From NCBI GenBank assembly GCA_024180945.1, contig JAKSGN010000002.1, positions 496,001 through 560,000 on the forward strand: a stretch of DNA of 64,000 nt, written 5' to 3'. The notes under the pieces were generated by a model. The model saw only the letters and a program-made list of their open reading frames with translations. It made no database searches and was not told where the DNA came from. Source of the DNA: Macrophomina tecta. Its lineage: Eukaryota; Ascomycota; Dothideomycetes; Botryosphaeriales; Botryosphaeriaceae. Within the stretch, counting starts at the first letter, position 1. Each line of letters opens with the position of its first letter. The translations under genes and the position numbers were made by a program. Positions 11,901-24,178 of the stretch are shown one piece after another.

Positions 11901-14255
11901 CTCTGGGACATGCCCCTCTGGAGCATCCACACACAGGACATTCCTGACACAGCCCCAAATCGACCGAAGACTGCCAAGGATGTGATTGTGCAGGGTCTTC
12001 CAGTGCTCCAGTTCTTCGGCTTGCATAGTAGCCATCGATGCGTAAAATGCTGGCTGATCGAATATATACCTCAGAGCGGAGAGGGTGCCATGCATGGGAT
12101 ACGCGTTCACGGCAATAGACAGATTGCTGCTTGCGGCTGCTATGGTTTCGTCCAAAAGCGAGATAAGGTGCTCAACAATCCCTCGTCGGCTTTTCATCCA
12201 TTCTGCCAGCACGCTGTTGGCGACAGAAGCAGGGCTGAGTGGCTCCGCCCTCCTCTCGAATAGAAGGTCATAAGCGCGAGCAACGCCGTCGGCATGATCA
12301 GCTCGGCCGCTGCGAAGCATAGTCCTTTCTGCTCTTTCCAAGAAAGAAGCGAACGCATGCTCAACTAAATCAGTGGAGTCTACAGCTTTGCCTAAGAACA
12401 CAGGGGCTATCTTCGGACCTTTAAGCGGCTTTTTGGGTGGCTCAGCCGACCGATTAGCCCCAAGCTTAAGCAAGAAAGCGGCTCCGTAACGGACGTCGTC
12501 GAACGGATCCATGACCAGATCGAAAAGTTCTCGTACTAGAAGTGGATTAAGAATGTTCAGTTGAAATGGAAACCTGATCTCGCCCTGTGCGGTCCTGGAG
12601 AGTGCTTGGTGGGGCACAGATGGATCTAATCCTGACTTCATGACAATTGTCAGAGCCTTCAATGCAGAAATGTGCCTTTGATATGCTGCTGTTGGGTGCA
12701 GCTCCGACGAAATGAATTGTAGATACCATTGAATGAATTCAATGTGGGCGTGGTAAAGTTGAAAAGTGCTGGCACCGGAGTTTGTGAGCTCCCCGGTTTT
12801 CTGCTCTTTGGCCAAATGTCTGCTCATCACACCGGTGGCCCCACGCAGACGTTCAAAAAGAGATAGCGTAAGGCTCATGATCTCGCCACGAAAGTTGGCA
12901 TCGGTGTCGGCGTGGAGATACGGCAAATTGCGCTTAAGAGCGGCAAACGTCTCGAGAGTCAGAGGCCTGGTGACAGCGGCGGATGTGGTAAGAAGAGCGA
13001 AGGCTGCAAGTCTAGTCTCAGCACGTTCATGAGCAAGAAGTCTGCCAAGAAGGCTATCTGGAATTAGGACGATTCCATCACGGATTTCGATGCTCTTAGA
13101 TATGTGATGATCTGTTTCATTAGCAATTGAAGAGACTTTCGTGGGAGGTAAGACACTGACCAACTTCCTGCACAAAACCCATGTCCTTCCCAACCTGGAG
13201 GGAAGTGAAGAGCAGAGAGGTCTCCAACTCATCCGATGGCCTCGAACTGTCTTCAGCGCTGGGTTTCAGCTTGACATGGTCATCCAGGTGAAGATGCTCA
13301 AGGAATTTGAGGTAGTCGGTGAGAACGGGCTTGAACAAATCGGGGAACACATGGCTTTTGAAATTCAGCATGGCATCCGGGTTCCTGCGAATAATAGTCT
13401 CCAGCGGTTCGACCCAAATCGGAAGGGAGTCCGGAGTGCTATTGGTGAAGTGCTTTGCTTGCTGCCGTCTCGCGTGCTCAAGAATAACGCATACTGCATT
13501 TCCAGCCGCAGGAGTTGTATCTTGGTGGTTTGCCCAGTTCATAACTCCGCAAAGAAACGTCTTGGACACAACTCCCGAGGCGGAAAGGGAGTGACGCGGC
13601 TGGCCCCTGTGCGCGTCCCACTGCTCAAACATCGTGATCATTTCATCGACTGAGAGGACATCCTTCTGAATAAAGTGGGAGAGGGCACTGAGAGCGGGCT
13701 TGACCCGGGACGTGTCATCCTCCTGGAAAAGGACGTCGAAAAGACGGGCTACAGACCGATCCCTGGTGGTCTGGGCGGTAGTGCTCCTGTCTTTTTGGAG
13801 AATGGAGCATAGCAACAGGAGGACCTGCCTCATGGACTTTGGCTTCGCATTGTCGTACCTTTCTAGGAAGATGTCGAAGAGGTCGGACCAGATGTTCTTG
13901 GACCAAATTAGAGAGCGGATCCTCTCGTCAGGCGAGGCCTGACACTTCTCCAGAAGCGAGCATAGAGGATTGCAGGCGCCAGCCCTCTGGGAGGCAGGAA
14001 TATAGGGGATGAAAGCGGTTCCAACAAGAGCGTCGAGCAGGTTGGAAAGCTTGCTTTGGTGAAATCAGTACTGCTGTCATTGCTGGCAGGTTCTCGAGCA
14101 GTGGACGCGAACCATGAGCCGGGAAATTCAACCTCTTACTTTATGCTTTCATCTGGAATGGCCGCGCCAACGGGAATGTAGCTGGACAGGTCTTTGCTCA
14201 GCCTGCGCAGGAAGTCGACGGAAACCGGGGCCCGGAGAGGTGTGTTTTCCGCCAT
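8926..14255 (-). CDS. THADA/Trm732-like HEAT-repeat protein (DUF2428)
   Basis: Five exons rebuilt as 14140-14255, 13161-14053, 10787-13111, 10592-10735 and 8926-10538. Introns are 86, 49, 51 and 53 bp, all GT-AG with clear branch sites and frame-consistent, giving 1696 residues. The DUF2428 core starts near residue 860 with RRSAGLPSLITGIL and continues with LPQVHALNCLKDIF and VWAIRNCGLMLFRALIDRL, strongly typical of THADA proteins. The rest is predicted alpha-helical repeat. The yeast relative Trm732 partners the methyltransferase Trm7 to 2'-O-methylate nucleotide 32 of the tRNA anticodon loop; animal THADA also affects calcium pump activity. The start MAENTPLRAPVS is the first ATG of exon 1. 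It diverges from TIM23. The family is firm; the exact tRNA substrates are not known. Confidence 0.92.
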
Positions 14256-14751
14256 ATCGGGCAATCTCGGGCGACGATTTCTTTTTTCTTTTTTTTTTGT
14301 TTCGTGCCTCGCGCGCCTGGAGACTCGGCACATGCCCGGCGCTGAGACAGGCCGTCGCTTGGAAGACAAAGTGTGCCCTTCGGTCTGTCACAGGGCGGCA
14401 GAGTATCCGAAGAACAAGCTCAGCACGGAGGTGTGGGGAGTGCAAGGGCAGGGAGGGAAATTTTGATGTCACGGGACTGGGGCGACGGCGGGAAGGCAGA
14501 TCCCTGTCGACCGCGGCTTGGCGCGCGATGAAATAATTTTGGGGGCGCCGACCGCCGACGACGCCATTCTCACAGCTTTGCGACGCCAATCTCTCTCTCT
14601 CTCTCCTCCAGAGCTGTTCTTCTCACCCGGCCGCCCGCCCCCGTCCATCCCGCTTGGCCATCACCCCGCCTCGTCTCGCGCACCGTCCGTAGCCTCGCCA
14701 ACCGCCCGCGTCATCCATCGCCTCCCCACCACTTCTTCCGCTACCGCCGCC
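14256..14751. promoter_or_regulatory. Bidirectional promoter region between THADA-like gene and TIM23
   Basis: 496 bp separate the two divergent start codons, so both promoters must lie here unless 5' UTRs overlap. It contains T-rich tracts (about 14274-14299) and a CT-rich repeat (about 14590-14611) close to the TIM23 start, a common feature of fungal core promoters. Confidence 0.55.
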
Positions 14752-15486
14752 ATGACCATCTGGGACTCGCTGACCGGCCGCAAATCGGCCTCCACTACCG
14801 CCTCGACTGCGCCCCCGACATCAGATACCCAGACCGACTCCTTCCAGTCGCAGGCCTTCGATCCCTCGCAGGCTCAGGATGTGTCGTCCTTCCTGAACTC
14901 GGCGACCGCTTTCGACGCTTCACAGCTGCACCCGCTGGCCGGCCTGGACAAAGACACTTTGGACTACCTGACGTTAGAGGAGGGCGCTCTGTCGGATCTG
15001 CCTGGCGCGCGCTCTGCTCTGCCCTCGCGTGGCTGGTCCGACGACCTCTGCTACGGCACCGGCACCACCTACCTGACCGCCCTTACTCTCGGCGGTGCCT
15101 GGGGTCTGGCCGAAGGCTTGAATAAGACCAACCCGCAAATGCCCCCGCGCTTGCGTCTCAATGCCGTCCTCAACTCCGTCACTCGCCGCGGTCCCTTTTT
15201 GGGCAACTCCGCTGGTATTGTCGCCATGGTTTACAATATTTTCAACTCCACTATTGGCTACTACCGTGGCAAGCACGATGCGACTAACAGCATCGTCGCT
15301 GGCGCCCTTAGCGGTGCACTCTTCAAGAGTACGAGAGGCCTGAAGCCAATGGCAATTTCCAGTGGGTTGGTTGCTGCTGCTGCCGGTAGCTGGGCGGTAC
15401 GTTCTACCATACATCCAACATGATGCGCCACGAATGCTAACAGGATTGGCTTGCCACAGATGATCCGTAAGATCGTTTTCGAGTAA
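14752..15486 (+). CDS. tim23: Mitochondrial inner-membrane import translocase subunit Tim23
   Basis: Exons 14752-15396 and 15460-15486 with a 63-bp intron; the last exon codes for only MIRKIVFE. 223 residues. The N-terminal half is hydrophilic and Ser/Thr/Ala/Gln-rich (intermembrane-space receptor part), then LHPLAGLDKDTLDYL, a signature of fungal Tim23. The C-terminal half has four hydrophobic segments with the Tim17/22/23 pattern (GTGTTYLTALTLGGAWGLAEG, then RLRLNAVLNSVTRRGPFLGN, then a glycine-rich GALSGALFKSTRGL). Tim23 forms the presequence channel of the inner membrane with Tim17. An upstream in-frame start at 14518 was not chosen because homology begins at 14752. Very confident. Confidence 0.95.
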
Positions 15487-16932
15487 AAGTTCATATTCCA
15501 AAACTAATGCCAACGCCAACCACCACACCAATAATACCTTCCTTCCTCTCCCTCCGAGCTCATTCATCCAAGAACGACCGAGGACGAACCGTGGCCAGAC
15601 TAAGACAAAGTCTGTGTATGTTATGTTGTATTGGATCCGTCGCGCCGATTGGCGCGTCCAGATGAGCAAGGTTTTCGTCTTTTTCGAGGGTCTCACAGCC
15701 GGGCTTCTCACAGTTTTCTATCATGTCGTCTCTAGGGTTCAGGATGCATTCCCATGGAGTCACGTCGGCGATAAACTCCCCTCTCCAACCTTTTGGATTT
15801 TAAATTCTGGCAAGCGGGCGCGTCAAAATGCGGGATGGATTGACGCACTCCTTTGTAAAAAATATTTGTCTCTGGGATGGTTTCTGATAATTAAGCAAAG
15901 CGGCGTCCTCCGAGGTAGACATATAGAGGTCTTCGAGAAAGATTTCCATTTCCCTGTCTTATGCGTTGTTTCCGCAATTGCTACCTCCAACGCGCGAGAA
16001 AATCCAGCCTCGCTCGCAAGTCAGCAATCCCAAGGCCACCGTGCGATAATAAGTATCATCAGGGAATTAGCCCATGTCAGTTGCACTTGGATCTTGTTCG
16101 CGTTTGCTGGCAGGGGGTTTGAGCAAACCTACCGGTGAGTCTGGGCTGGATGGGCAAGTCCTTGGTTTTCACTAGCATCAAGGGGCAACACTGCTCGTTC
16201 CGACAATGTATCACAATTGCTCATTGCCATCATCGCCCGAATGGAGAACAGCTTCATCACGAATCAATGGGAGCAAGAAGTCCGATGAGGAACAAAGCGA
16301 ACCCTTCTGGAAACCATGTTGTCGTTGCAGAGACGAGGCGGAAACAATGAGTTGTTTGAGTTGGGAGTCGGATGGGTAAGGTGACAAATCTGCACAAGGG
16401 CTGCGGAGGGTTTGAGCCATCTGCTCCAGCAACAAGTGCTTTTTGTCCCTCGGGGAGCAGACAGCACGTCATTCATCAGCCACGATTGACGCATGTGAGG
16501 TGGGCGTGATGGGACACCAGGGCCTGCAAGGCATGCAAAAGTCTTCATTCTTCTCTCCCCCTTCTCAGCCATATGCGCCTCATGATGCCGTTTATGCACT
16601 CATCCGTATCCTCTTCTTTCCTGTTCCACAGAAGTAAATCCGAGCAACTTCGGCCCATCCGTCCCTATTCAAGCCCCCGTGAGATAGCAACCAGAAAACG
16701 CCGTCGATGCATTGAATGAAAAGAAGGAAAATCGAGTTACAAACCTATCGAGCTACCTCGCAGACCCATCGGGATCTCCGTGCCCGGGAACCTGCGCCGG
16801 GGATCACCATTCCTCGACCGCTCGCTCGCTCGACGTGTACGAGTAGAAAAAGTCTCGTTCGATCGTATGCCATTCCGTCCGTCCGTTTGTTCGTCCGTCG
16901 GCGCTCAGGCAGAGCAAAGCACCGAGCCCTGC
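15487..16932. other. Intergenic, convergent 3' regions, no gene seen
   Basis: 1.4 kb between TIM23 and SDS22. Short frames on both strands have no recognisable product. A run of CCGT/TCGT-type short repeats lies near 16870-16900. Confidence 0.55.
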
Positions 16933-18618
16933 TCAAACCCTTACGAAAGCTACCCAGCGGAACAAAAACGCACCGTTAGAACGTCACTCAACTTTCGGTT
17001 TTCACAAAAACGCCAGACTCCGGACACCGGTCCGCTTCCTCCTCCAGTTAACCGCGGAGAACTTACTCGCATCAATCTGCTTGACCTGAGGCAGGGCAAG
17101 CCTGACCTTGTTCCTGTACAATGCCGGCTGCTTCGTCTGCAGCGGGTTGCCCTCAAAGTACACCGTCTCGAGCTGCTCCTTGTCCTTGAGCTCGCGCTCC
17201 ACCTCGGCGAAGTCGGAGAGCTTGCAGTAGCTGGCCCAGAATTCTTCGAGATTGGTGAGCGCGGATAGGTTGGTGAGATGCTCGATCGGATTGCCGGTTA
17301 TGTCGATGACGCGGAGGTTCGTGCTGTGTTCGAGGCCTTCGGTCGAGGTAAGGGCGTTGTGCGAGATATGGAGTTCTTCGAGATTCTTCAGGTTCTCGAG
17401 GCCGGAAATGGATGTGAGGCGGTTGGACTGGATGGAGAGAATCTTGAGGTTCGAGAGAGTATCGAGACCCTGCAGGTGGTGACGTGTATAAGTAGCGTCT
17501 TCAAGAAAACTGGTGGAGAGGGCAAACCTTGATCTCAGTGATCTTGTTCTTTCCAAGCCACAGTTCCTCAAGGCCAGTGAGGGTCTCCAGATTCTCGATG
17601 CTCTGCCCACTCCATCAGCATATCTCCCACCCCAAAGCAGGATTTCCCCATACCCTTATCCTGTTCGCCCCAAGCTCCAAATTCCTTAGCTCCGTCAAAC
17701 CCTCCAGATTCTCAATCGCCGATATCTTGTTCTGCACAAAGTAGAGATCCTTCAACTTCTTCATGTGATTCAACCGCTTGATATGCTTGATCTTGTTGAA
17801 GCTTAGGTCCAAGTTGATCAGTTCCGTAAACTGGTCCAGGCCCTTGATATGCGCGATCAAGTTGTCGTAGAGGTCCAGCTCCTGCAGCGTCGCGCCCAAG
17901 GACTCGGGGAACTCGATGGCCGAAATCTGATTCTGTCGGAGGGAGAGGCGCTCGAGCTGCTTGAAGCGATCCAGCCGCAGGGCGGCTATCGACGAGATGC
18001 GGCAATGGATGAGGTCGATTTGCTGTTGTTATGCGCGGAGAGAACCCCCAAAAGGTCAGCATCGAGCCACCGGACAGCAACCCTCCCTAAAACTCTACAC
18101 CAAGGAACGGCTATAGTAACTCACGTCGACATCCTCCTCATAATCCTCTAGCAAATCTACCGCCCCAGATCGTCAGCCTTGCACCTCTTCCAGCTTCCAA
18201 ACCTCCCTCAATCCAGCTCCGTAATCCGACCAACACGCACACACATACCTTCATCCGCCTCAATCTCCTCTACCGGCGGCGCATCCTCGTCCGAGTACTC
18301 CGGGTCGCTCAGCGCGCCCGGATTCGCGATGACGGGACGCCGCTGGACCCGCAACTTGCCGTCCCAGCCGCTCTTGCTCCGCGGCGAGCTGTGCGCGTGG
18401 TGCAGCTGCTCGTCACCGCCCTCGGCAGCGGCATGGTCGCCGTGGTCGCCGCGCTCCGAGTTGTTGTCTACGACCATGGCGTGCGGGCCGTTGCTATAGT
18501 GGTAGTGGTGGTGGTGGTGGTGCGACGGATGCTCGGCGTTCTTCTCGTCAGCGGGGTTGGCGTTCGTGATGACGTCGGGCGGCGGCGGCGGGGTGGTGGT
18601 GGTGGTGTCGGCGGTCAT
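16933..18618 (-). CDS. sds22: Protein phosphatase 1 regulatory subunit Sds22 (leucine-rich repeats)
   Basis: Six exons: 18249-18618, 18125-18156, 17654-18022, 17528-17602, 17067-17469 and 16933-16949, all in frame, giving 421 residues. The N-terminal 120 residues are acidic/Pro-rich with a His cluster (six His followed by YHY). Leucine-rich repeats start at QIDLIHCRISSIAALRL and run about 11-12 times (for example LRNLELGANRIR, LEELWLGKNKITEI, LKILSIQSNRLTSI), followed by the LRR-cap NPLQTKQPALYRNKVRLALP and the family-typical end IDATFVRV. That end comes from a final 17-bp exon; reading through the donor would instead give an unrelated tail. Sds22 binds PP1 catalytic subunit in nucleus and cytoplasm and is needed for mitotic exit and PP1 maturation. 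Very confident. Confidence 0.95.
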
Positions 18619-20697
18619 GGCGGTGGTGATGGACGTGCGCAGCAGAGAAAAGCGGGTGAGCGGCGACAGCGACGTGGGGTGGAAAATGATCAGCTGCGAA
18701 GGAGCGGTCTGGAGGGGCAGCTCGGAGGAAGTGTCACAGGAAGACAGGTTTTTATGCTTTCGATCGGTTTGCGTGTGCGGAAGGGAAACAAGGGCCCCGG
18801 AAGGTCACTCGCGAGAGGGTGAGGGATGGATGACTGGGACTTTAGGCTACTTTATGTATAATATAATATACAGTGCACATACGCCCGCGCACACGCGCGT
18901 GAAGAGACGGAGCAAGTCGCGTTTTAAGAGAAGCAAAAAGAGTAGGCTGTGTAAAAAAAAAAAAAAGAAAAAAAAGAAAGAAAGATGAACAGCCACGTCT
19001 CATAATTTCCGTCCGCGGCGCCTGTCTATGCTGGAGGCACATGTCCGTCCCAGCGGCGGGATGACGTTACGACAGAGAGAGCAGGAGGGGGGGGGGGGGG
19101 GGTTCTGCCATTGCTTGGAAGAGCTTCAGCCGACCAACCATGTACCGCGCACATCACGAGATGCAGCTCCTCAGCCTTCACCTCTTCCAACGGACGTCTC
19201 GCATTTCCTGCGGCCCGCTCCCTGTCGCTAACCCTATGCAAACTTCGACTGTTTCACGGCATGACTTTTCCACCACGCTTGTTTCAGTTTCACCATCGGT
19301 TTTTTTGCAGATCCCCGCAGTAGTTCCACGAAAAGCATGTCCAGAGCTGCTCTGGGTCATCACTGGATCGAGGCCATGTGGAGCAGTAACTATGTATTCT
19401 TTCGTGTTCTTCGCGTCAAGCGGATAATAACAGTAATTGATGCCGCACTGCTCACCACCCTCCATGCCCTTCAGTCATCCCACACTCGCAGTGTGTCTAT
19501 CTCACGCCTACTCCAACTTCACATGAAACTTCTGCGAGTGCCTGTGCTGGCCGCTTTTCTCAGCTCTTATTGCATGTATACGCGTGCGCCAGTGACATGC
19601 ATGTGCATTACTACTTCGTCGTCTTGATGCTTTTTCCGCGCGCACGTGTCTCTTCTGCTGGGTAACAAAACTGGAATGAAGCTTTTTTATGATTTGGGGG
19701 TGGTGTGGTGGTGCCCGCAGCGCTCAAATAAGCCAACACAGCCGGTGGTATCAAAAATTGGAAAGAAAACAACGGGCGAAAGGGTGGAGGAAAAAAAAAA
19801 AAAAAAAAAAAAGGGAGGCAAAGCCGAGAACACAGTATAACAAGAGAAAGCAGTTTAGTGTGTGGGAATGTGTTGCAACAGGCCGCAAAAGAGAGCAACA
19901 AAGGAAAGTGGTGTTGGTCGGATCGAAAAACTATCTCTTTCTCTCACTAGGAGAAATCAGAAAAAAGGTGGTGAAGACCAAAAGGCGCATGCTTCCGTAG
20001 AAGGCGCAGGGGGAAAGGTGGAGCGGAGAAGAGAAAACCGTAGAGAAAAAAAAAAGAAGCTGTGAGTCTGCCAACGTCAATGCTCCGCGATGCTAACCAA
20101 AAAGAAAACAAATCAGTTTATGCAAGGTCCTTTTCAGGACAGCAAAAATCGGCGAAGACGTAGGGAATGATGAATAGCAAACGGAAAGAAAAACAAAAAA
20201 CGCCCATTTTGCTCTGTGCCGCCCTCCAAAACTTTTGTGCCCGTGATCAAATGGCCGTTTCTGTATCGACTGGGTTCCGCGGAGCTGGTTGCTGAGCAGG
20301 CTGCCAATGATCTCGGGCCGGAATGTGGAAGGTGTAAACTCGTTCTCCAGGAACCAATGCCGTTCTCCTGTCATGCAGATTACAGGGATTAAACAGTACA
20401 AGTCTAAGCGTCGATGCATCCGCATAAGGTGCACCAGAGGGTGTATCGCTCGAGTCGTGGGATGGTTGACGCCAAGACTACGCAGAGTTCACTGCCGAGA
20501 ACGCAAAATGCGACACAGGTTGCAAGACCCAGGGGATCTCCTCTAAAGTGGGCAAGTCCGCCATCGGGATATCCTTCACCCTGCGTGTCGAACTCTGTGC
20601 GCGCTGGGCTCTAACCCAGGCCGCATACCATTCTCCTGCTTGGGAGTGCCTATACCACTCTCAGTGTAGCATCTGATGCTAGCAATTCTATACAAAC
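18619..20697. other. Intergenic region rich in homopolymers, no gene seen
   Basis: 2.1 kb, partly the SDS22 promoter and partly the 3' side of the phosphatase gene. It holds runs of 14 A (18953-18966), 16 G (19087-19102) and 22 A (19791-19812), and purine-rich stretches at 18900-18990 and 19780-20060. An open frame at 20093-20434 (-) has no recognisable content. Confidence 0.5.
19087..19102 (+). repeat. G16 homopolymer
   Basis: Uninterrupted run of 16 G, about 470 bp upstream of the SDS22 start. Confidence 0.9.
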
Positions 20698-22712
20698 TCA
20701 CAAGGCCACATCCAGCACTAAGCTGACATCGCTAACTTGGGAACCAGCGAGGTCCTCCAGCACAGGGATGAGATCCAGGAGTTCATTGTCATGCGCATCT
20801 GAGAACCAGCTGCTGATCGGAACGGCGTGCTGAGGATGGAAGATGTATGACGTTGGCGAATTGTCGATGATGATGGTCTCCTTGAGGTCCCGCCCAACTT
20901 GAGAAAGGTCCTGCAATCGTGTTAATTCTCGCGGTCCTCGCCGTCGCGGGCACCGGGGTTGGGGGTTGGGGGTTACATACCTTCACATAGTTACCTTGGT
21001 GGTTGTAGCAGCTCTCTCTGAAGAGACGATGGTGCACGACGCCGTGAATATCGAGCTGGTCGAGAAGCGGGTCACCGTACTAGGCTGCGTCAGGAGGGTG
21101 GGGCACGAAGGGGGAAAGCGCACAGACTCACTTTTGAGACCGAAGCTGTGAAGACAACAACTTCGTACAATTCACCAACACGCTTCATAAAGGCATCGAC
21201 ACCAGGGCGCTTAATGACGTAAACGTTGTGGTATTGCCCCTCAATCTCGACGGGAATCGTGAAATCGGCCTGGTGAAGGATCTGTTCACTATTAGTGTTT
21301 GCGGCGCGACGAAAAGGAGAACCCAGCTCACCTTAAAGCTGCTGTGCACCAGGGTCTCATCCAAATCCAGAACTAGGCACTTCTTTCCCTTGAACTCAGG
21401 CTTGATGGGCGGCAAAAGCCATTTCTGCTGCGGTTCTGCGGGAGTAACGGCAAGAGAGCTATCCTGGCTCTGAGGGGTGGATCCAGAAGGAGGCGCAGTC
21501 TGAGCCTGGCGATCAACGAGCGGTGGGGGCGGAGGCAGGTCAATCTTGGTCGGGCCTGCTTCCCTCTGCTGCACAGGCTCACCATTCCCCTCCTCCGTTG
21601 TGGGGACCTCGTTTGCAGCAATCGGTATCGATGGGCCAGCGTCCGTCATTTCAATGTCAGCATCCCTCGCTTGTTGTTCGGGAGTTCTATCGGCAATCGC
21701 CTGTTCTTCCGATGGCACAACCGGGGTAGGGGCTTGAACGCTGACTTGAGGACTGTCTCCGGCAGCAGCTGAAGTATCCAGGCGGTCAGGCTGGGGAACG
21801 GGAGGCAGTGGCTGGTCCGGAGATTTGTCTTGAGACGGGGCTGAAGGCGCTTCTGGCACAGGCTTGTCGGCCTGCGCATCTCCTGGCAAGGGCTGCTTCT
21901 CGAAATCCTTCGGGCCAGCCTCCGTCGACTTGCCGGCCTTCTCTTCAACGGGTTCTTTTGAGTCGGCAGTGCTTGACTCAGCTGCACTCACGTCCTTTTG
22001 TTTCGCTGGCGCGGGCGGCGCGGATTGCTTGCGGACCGAGCGTAGTTTGGTAGCCTTCTTGGGCGCCTCAGGCAACTCCTCCTGTCCAACTACATTACCC
22101 TTTTCCGGCACAGCACAGCAGTTGAGAATGAGCAGAATCCTCGAAACACCACTCTTTTTCTTAGGCTGGACCTGAGGGGCAGGACCGGCCGCACCAACTG
22201 CTTGCGCATTCTCAGGAGCCTTCTCGCTTGTCGCAGCACGCGCCTTTTGGGAGCGCTTGCTGCTCGCAGTGCTCCCAGCACGTCTCTTGCCCAGGAAACT
22301 GCGCTTGGAGCCCCTTCCTACACTCTCAGCTCCGTCGCTCGCGGTGGCTCCACTGAGCCCAGAACCGCTTGCCGCCGCCTCCTCGCCAGTTTGCGAACTC
22401 GAGTGTGGCACGTTGAGGAAGGATGGTTTCCTCTTGGGCTTGTCTCCGGCGGCCGCAGCTTGTTCCGACGTTGATCCAGCAGAGTTATCTGACGAAGAGG
22501 TAGGGGCAGCGCCTGAGGTCGCTGTAACGGGCGGCGTCAGCATGATGCGGCGAGCAAACGGGAAGAGATCGAGGGCGTTGGGAGCGAGGTGGGTGGAATT
22601 TCTTACTGTTTCCATTGGACTGCGGCGCTATCGCCTCGCCATTGTCGCTCGCCGCCGGCTTCTGCACAGCAGTCGACGGGTCTGCGGACGACCGCACAGC
22701 CTCCTGGCTCAT
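20698..22712 (-). CDS. Psr1/Psr2-like plasma-membrane phosphatase (NIF/FCP1 catalytic domain)
   Basis: Five exons: 22607-22712, 21332-22512, 21132-21281, 20981-21079 and 20698-20910 (introns 94, 50, 52 and 70 bp), giving 582 residues. The N-terminal 410 residues are low complexity (Ser, Ala, Pro, Lys, Glu) with a short hydrophobic ILLILNCC at about 161-168, whose paired Cys resembles palmitoylation-type membrane anchoring in Psr1. The catalytic domain begins at [15 protein letters not shown] (acyl-phosphate Asp418 in DxDxT), continues with [20 protein letters not shown] and ends with [14 protein letters not shown] and LVLDVAL, all typical of NIF phosphatases. Yeast Psr1/2 dephosphorylate Whi2/Msn2 pathway proteins in salt and general stress responses. 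The start at 22712 is the first ATG; upstream codons in the same frame lack ATG. Confidence 0.92.
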
Positions 22713-24178
22713 GTGGGGCAACGAAAGCCTCAGCGAGGCTCCGGGACTTGTCGAGCTCTTTGGATGGCCTGGGGATGCGGATCGCGCTCTCCTTGGGCTG
22801 GCGCGGTCAAGCGGAGGCGTGGAGTTGTGAGCTTCCAAAAGCAGCAACCCGGGCGGAGCGGTGGGCGGATCGGTCGAGGACAGTGAAGACGGGCCTTGTC
22901 GTCGCGCGCGCAGCGGATGCTATCCTGCGCTGCAGCTTCGGGCGGGCGCTTGAGTAGGGTCTCGCGTGGGTGCGTTGAGGGAAGCCAGAGGGGAGAGTGA
23001 TGGCAGAGGCAGCGCGAGCGACGATGGGTTGGGAGGCTGGGATACTCCGTGAATCGCTCGCTAACCGAAATGAGAGTCGCAGCCAGTCACGGGCGGCTGG
23101 GTCGTCCAGCGGGCAGCTCGCGATGACGAAACGCTTGGGCTTTGGGGGGGGGACAGTGGTGGCAGCGAGCGAGGGCAGCACGGCGGTGGCAGAGCTAGGT
23201 GCAGAGCGGTGCGGTGCGGGAAGGTAGGGGAGTGTGCAGCTTGGGGCAGGGCGGCGAGAGGCTGGCCTTGGACGGGCGTGGTGGACGGTCGGGGCGACTG
23301 CCGCTTCGAGGGTCTAGGCTCTGGGAGCGGCCGCTCTGCGGAAGTGAGAGCAATCAGGGCGGGCACACGCAGGCTGCTGGCATTTGGTAAGTTGCGGGCC
23401 CGGGGAGCTTGCTGGTGGATTGAGCGACGAGGAACGGCCATGCACCTGCAACTATTGGATCACCCCAGGCCAATGAGCGCGCGCCCGGCCGCCAGACAGG
23501 CCGCTGCCGGGACACGAGTCGGCGGCGTGCGAGAAAGGCAGCCGGCGCACCACTGCCGTGCCCTGCGCGCGCACCCACAGCGACCCGCCGTGCTGCGCTG
23601 CGCTGCGCTGCCTCCCGCGGGCCTCCGCCGCGCCGCACCGAGCCTCGCAGATTGCCATTTGACTGCAGCAGCGGGCTTCGTAACGACGCGCTGTGATCGG
23701 CGTGCCGCTGGGCCAGAGGCTGATCATGTTGGCGCCAGCGGCTATATTTTAAGGCCTGGGCGGCGCGAAGCCAATGGCCCGAGAGCGTCACACGGGTCGA
23801 GCGCCACGCGCCTGCATCTGGGCAATCTGCCGACTCGCAGCAGGGGTTGTGCAGCCCGTCATCAAAACTCCTGAATGCACCAGTCGCTCATCTCCCAGCG
23901 CCGGACGAGCTCGCAGTGCGGCCAGATAAGCTAAGCCGGCGGGCCACACTGTGCGCGACGCACCGCTGGGCCTGCCAGATAAACTCGCGCCGCAGCATTC
24001 GGCTATTTCCTCGCCGAGTGATCCAATCATTCATTTCCAGGTACCTGGAATATTGTAGCACGCGCGCTATGCTCAGTCATCCATCCACCAAAGAGTCCCA
24101 AAGTCCGCCCTAACGCCCACATCGTACAAAATCCCCACAGAGATTGTTTGCGCTTACGCAGGAACCGTTTTTTATGCC
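22713..24178. other. Intergenic, GC-rich, no supported gene
   Basis: 1.5 kb between the phosphatase start and the ILV3 stop. The block 23100-23720 is GC-rich with short CGCTG/GCGGT iterations; overlapping open frames on both strands are attributed to low stop frequency. Probably promoter and 5' UTR of the phosphatase. Confidence 0.5.

Noticed and set aside
16850..16900. GTTCGATCGTATGC, similar to the tRNA-Val B box plus a donor
   Set aside because: No pairing partners or A box; surrounded by simple CCGT/TCGT repeats.
20093..20434. 113-codon minus-strand frame downstream of the phosphatase
   Set aside because: No motif and no splice link to the phosphatase, which ends in the family-typical LVLDVAL.
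22887..23874. Frames on both strands upstream of the phosphatase
   Set aside because: Same GC-driven pattern; likely promoter and 5' UTR.
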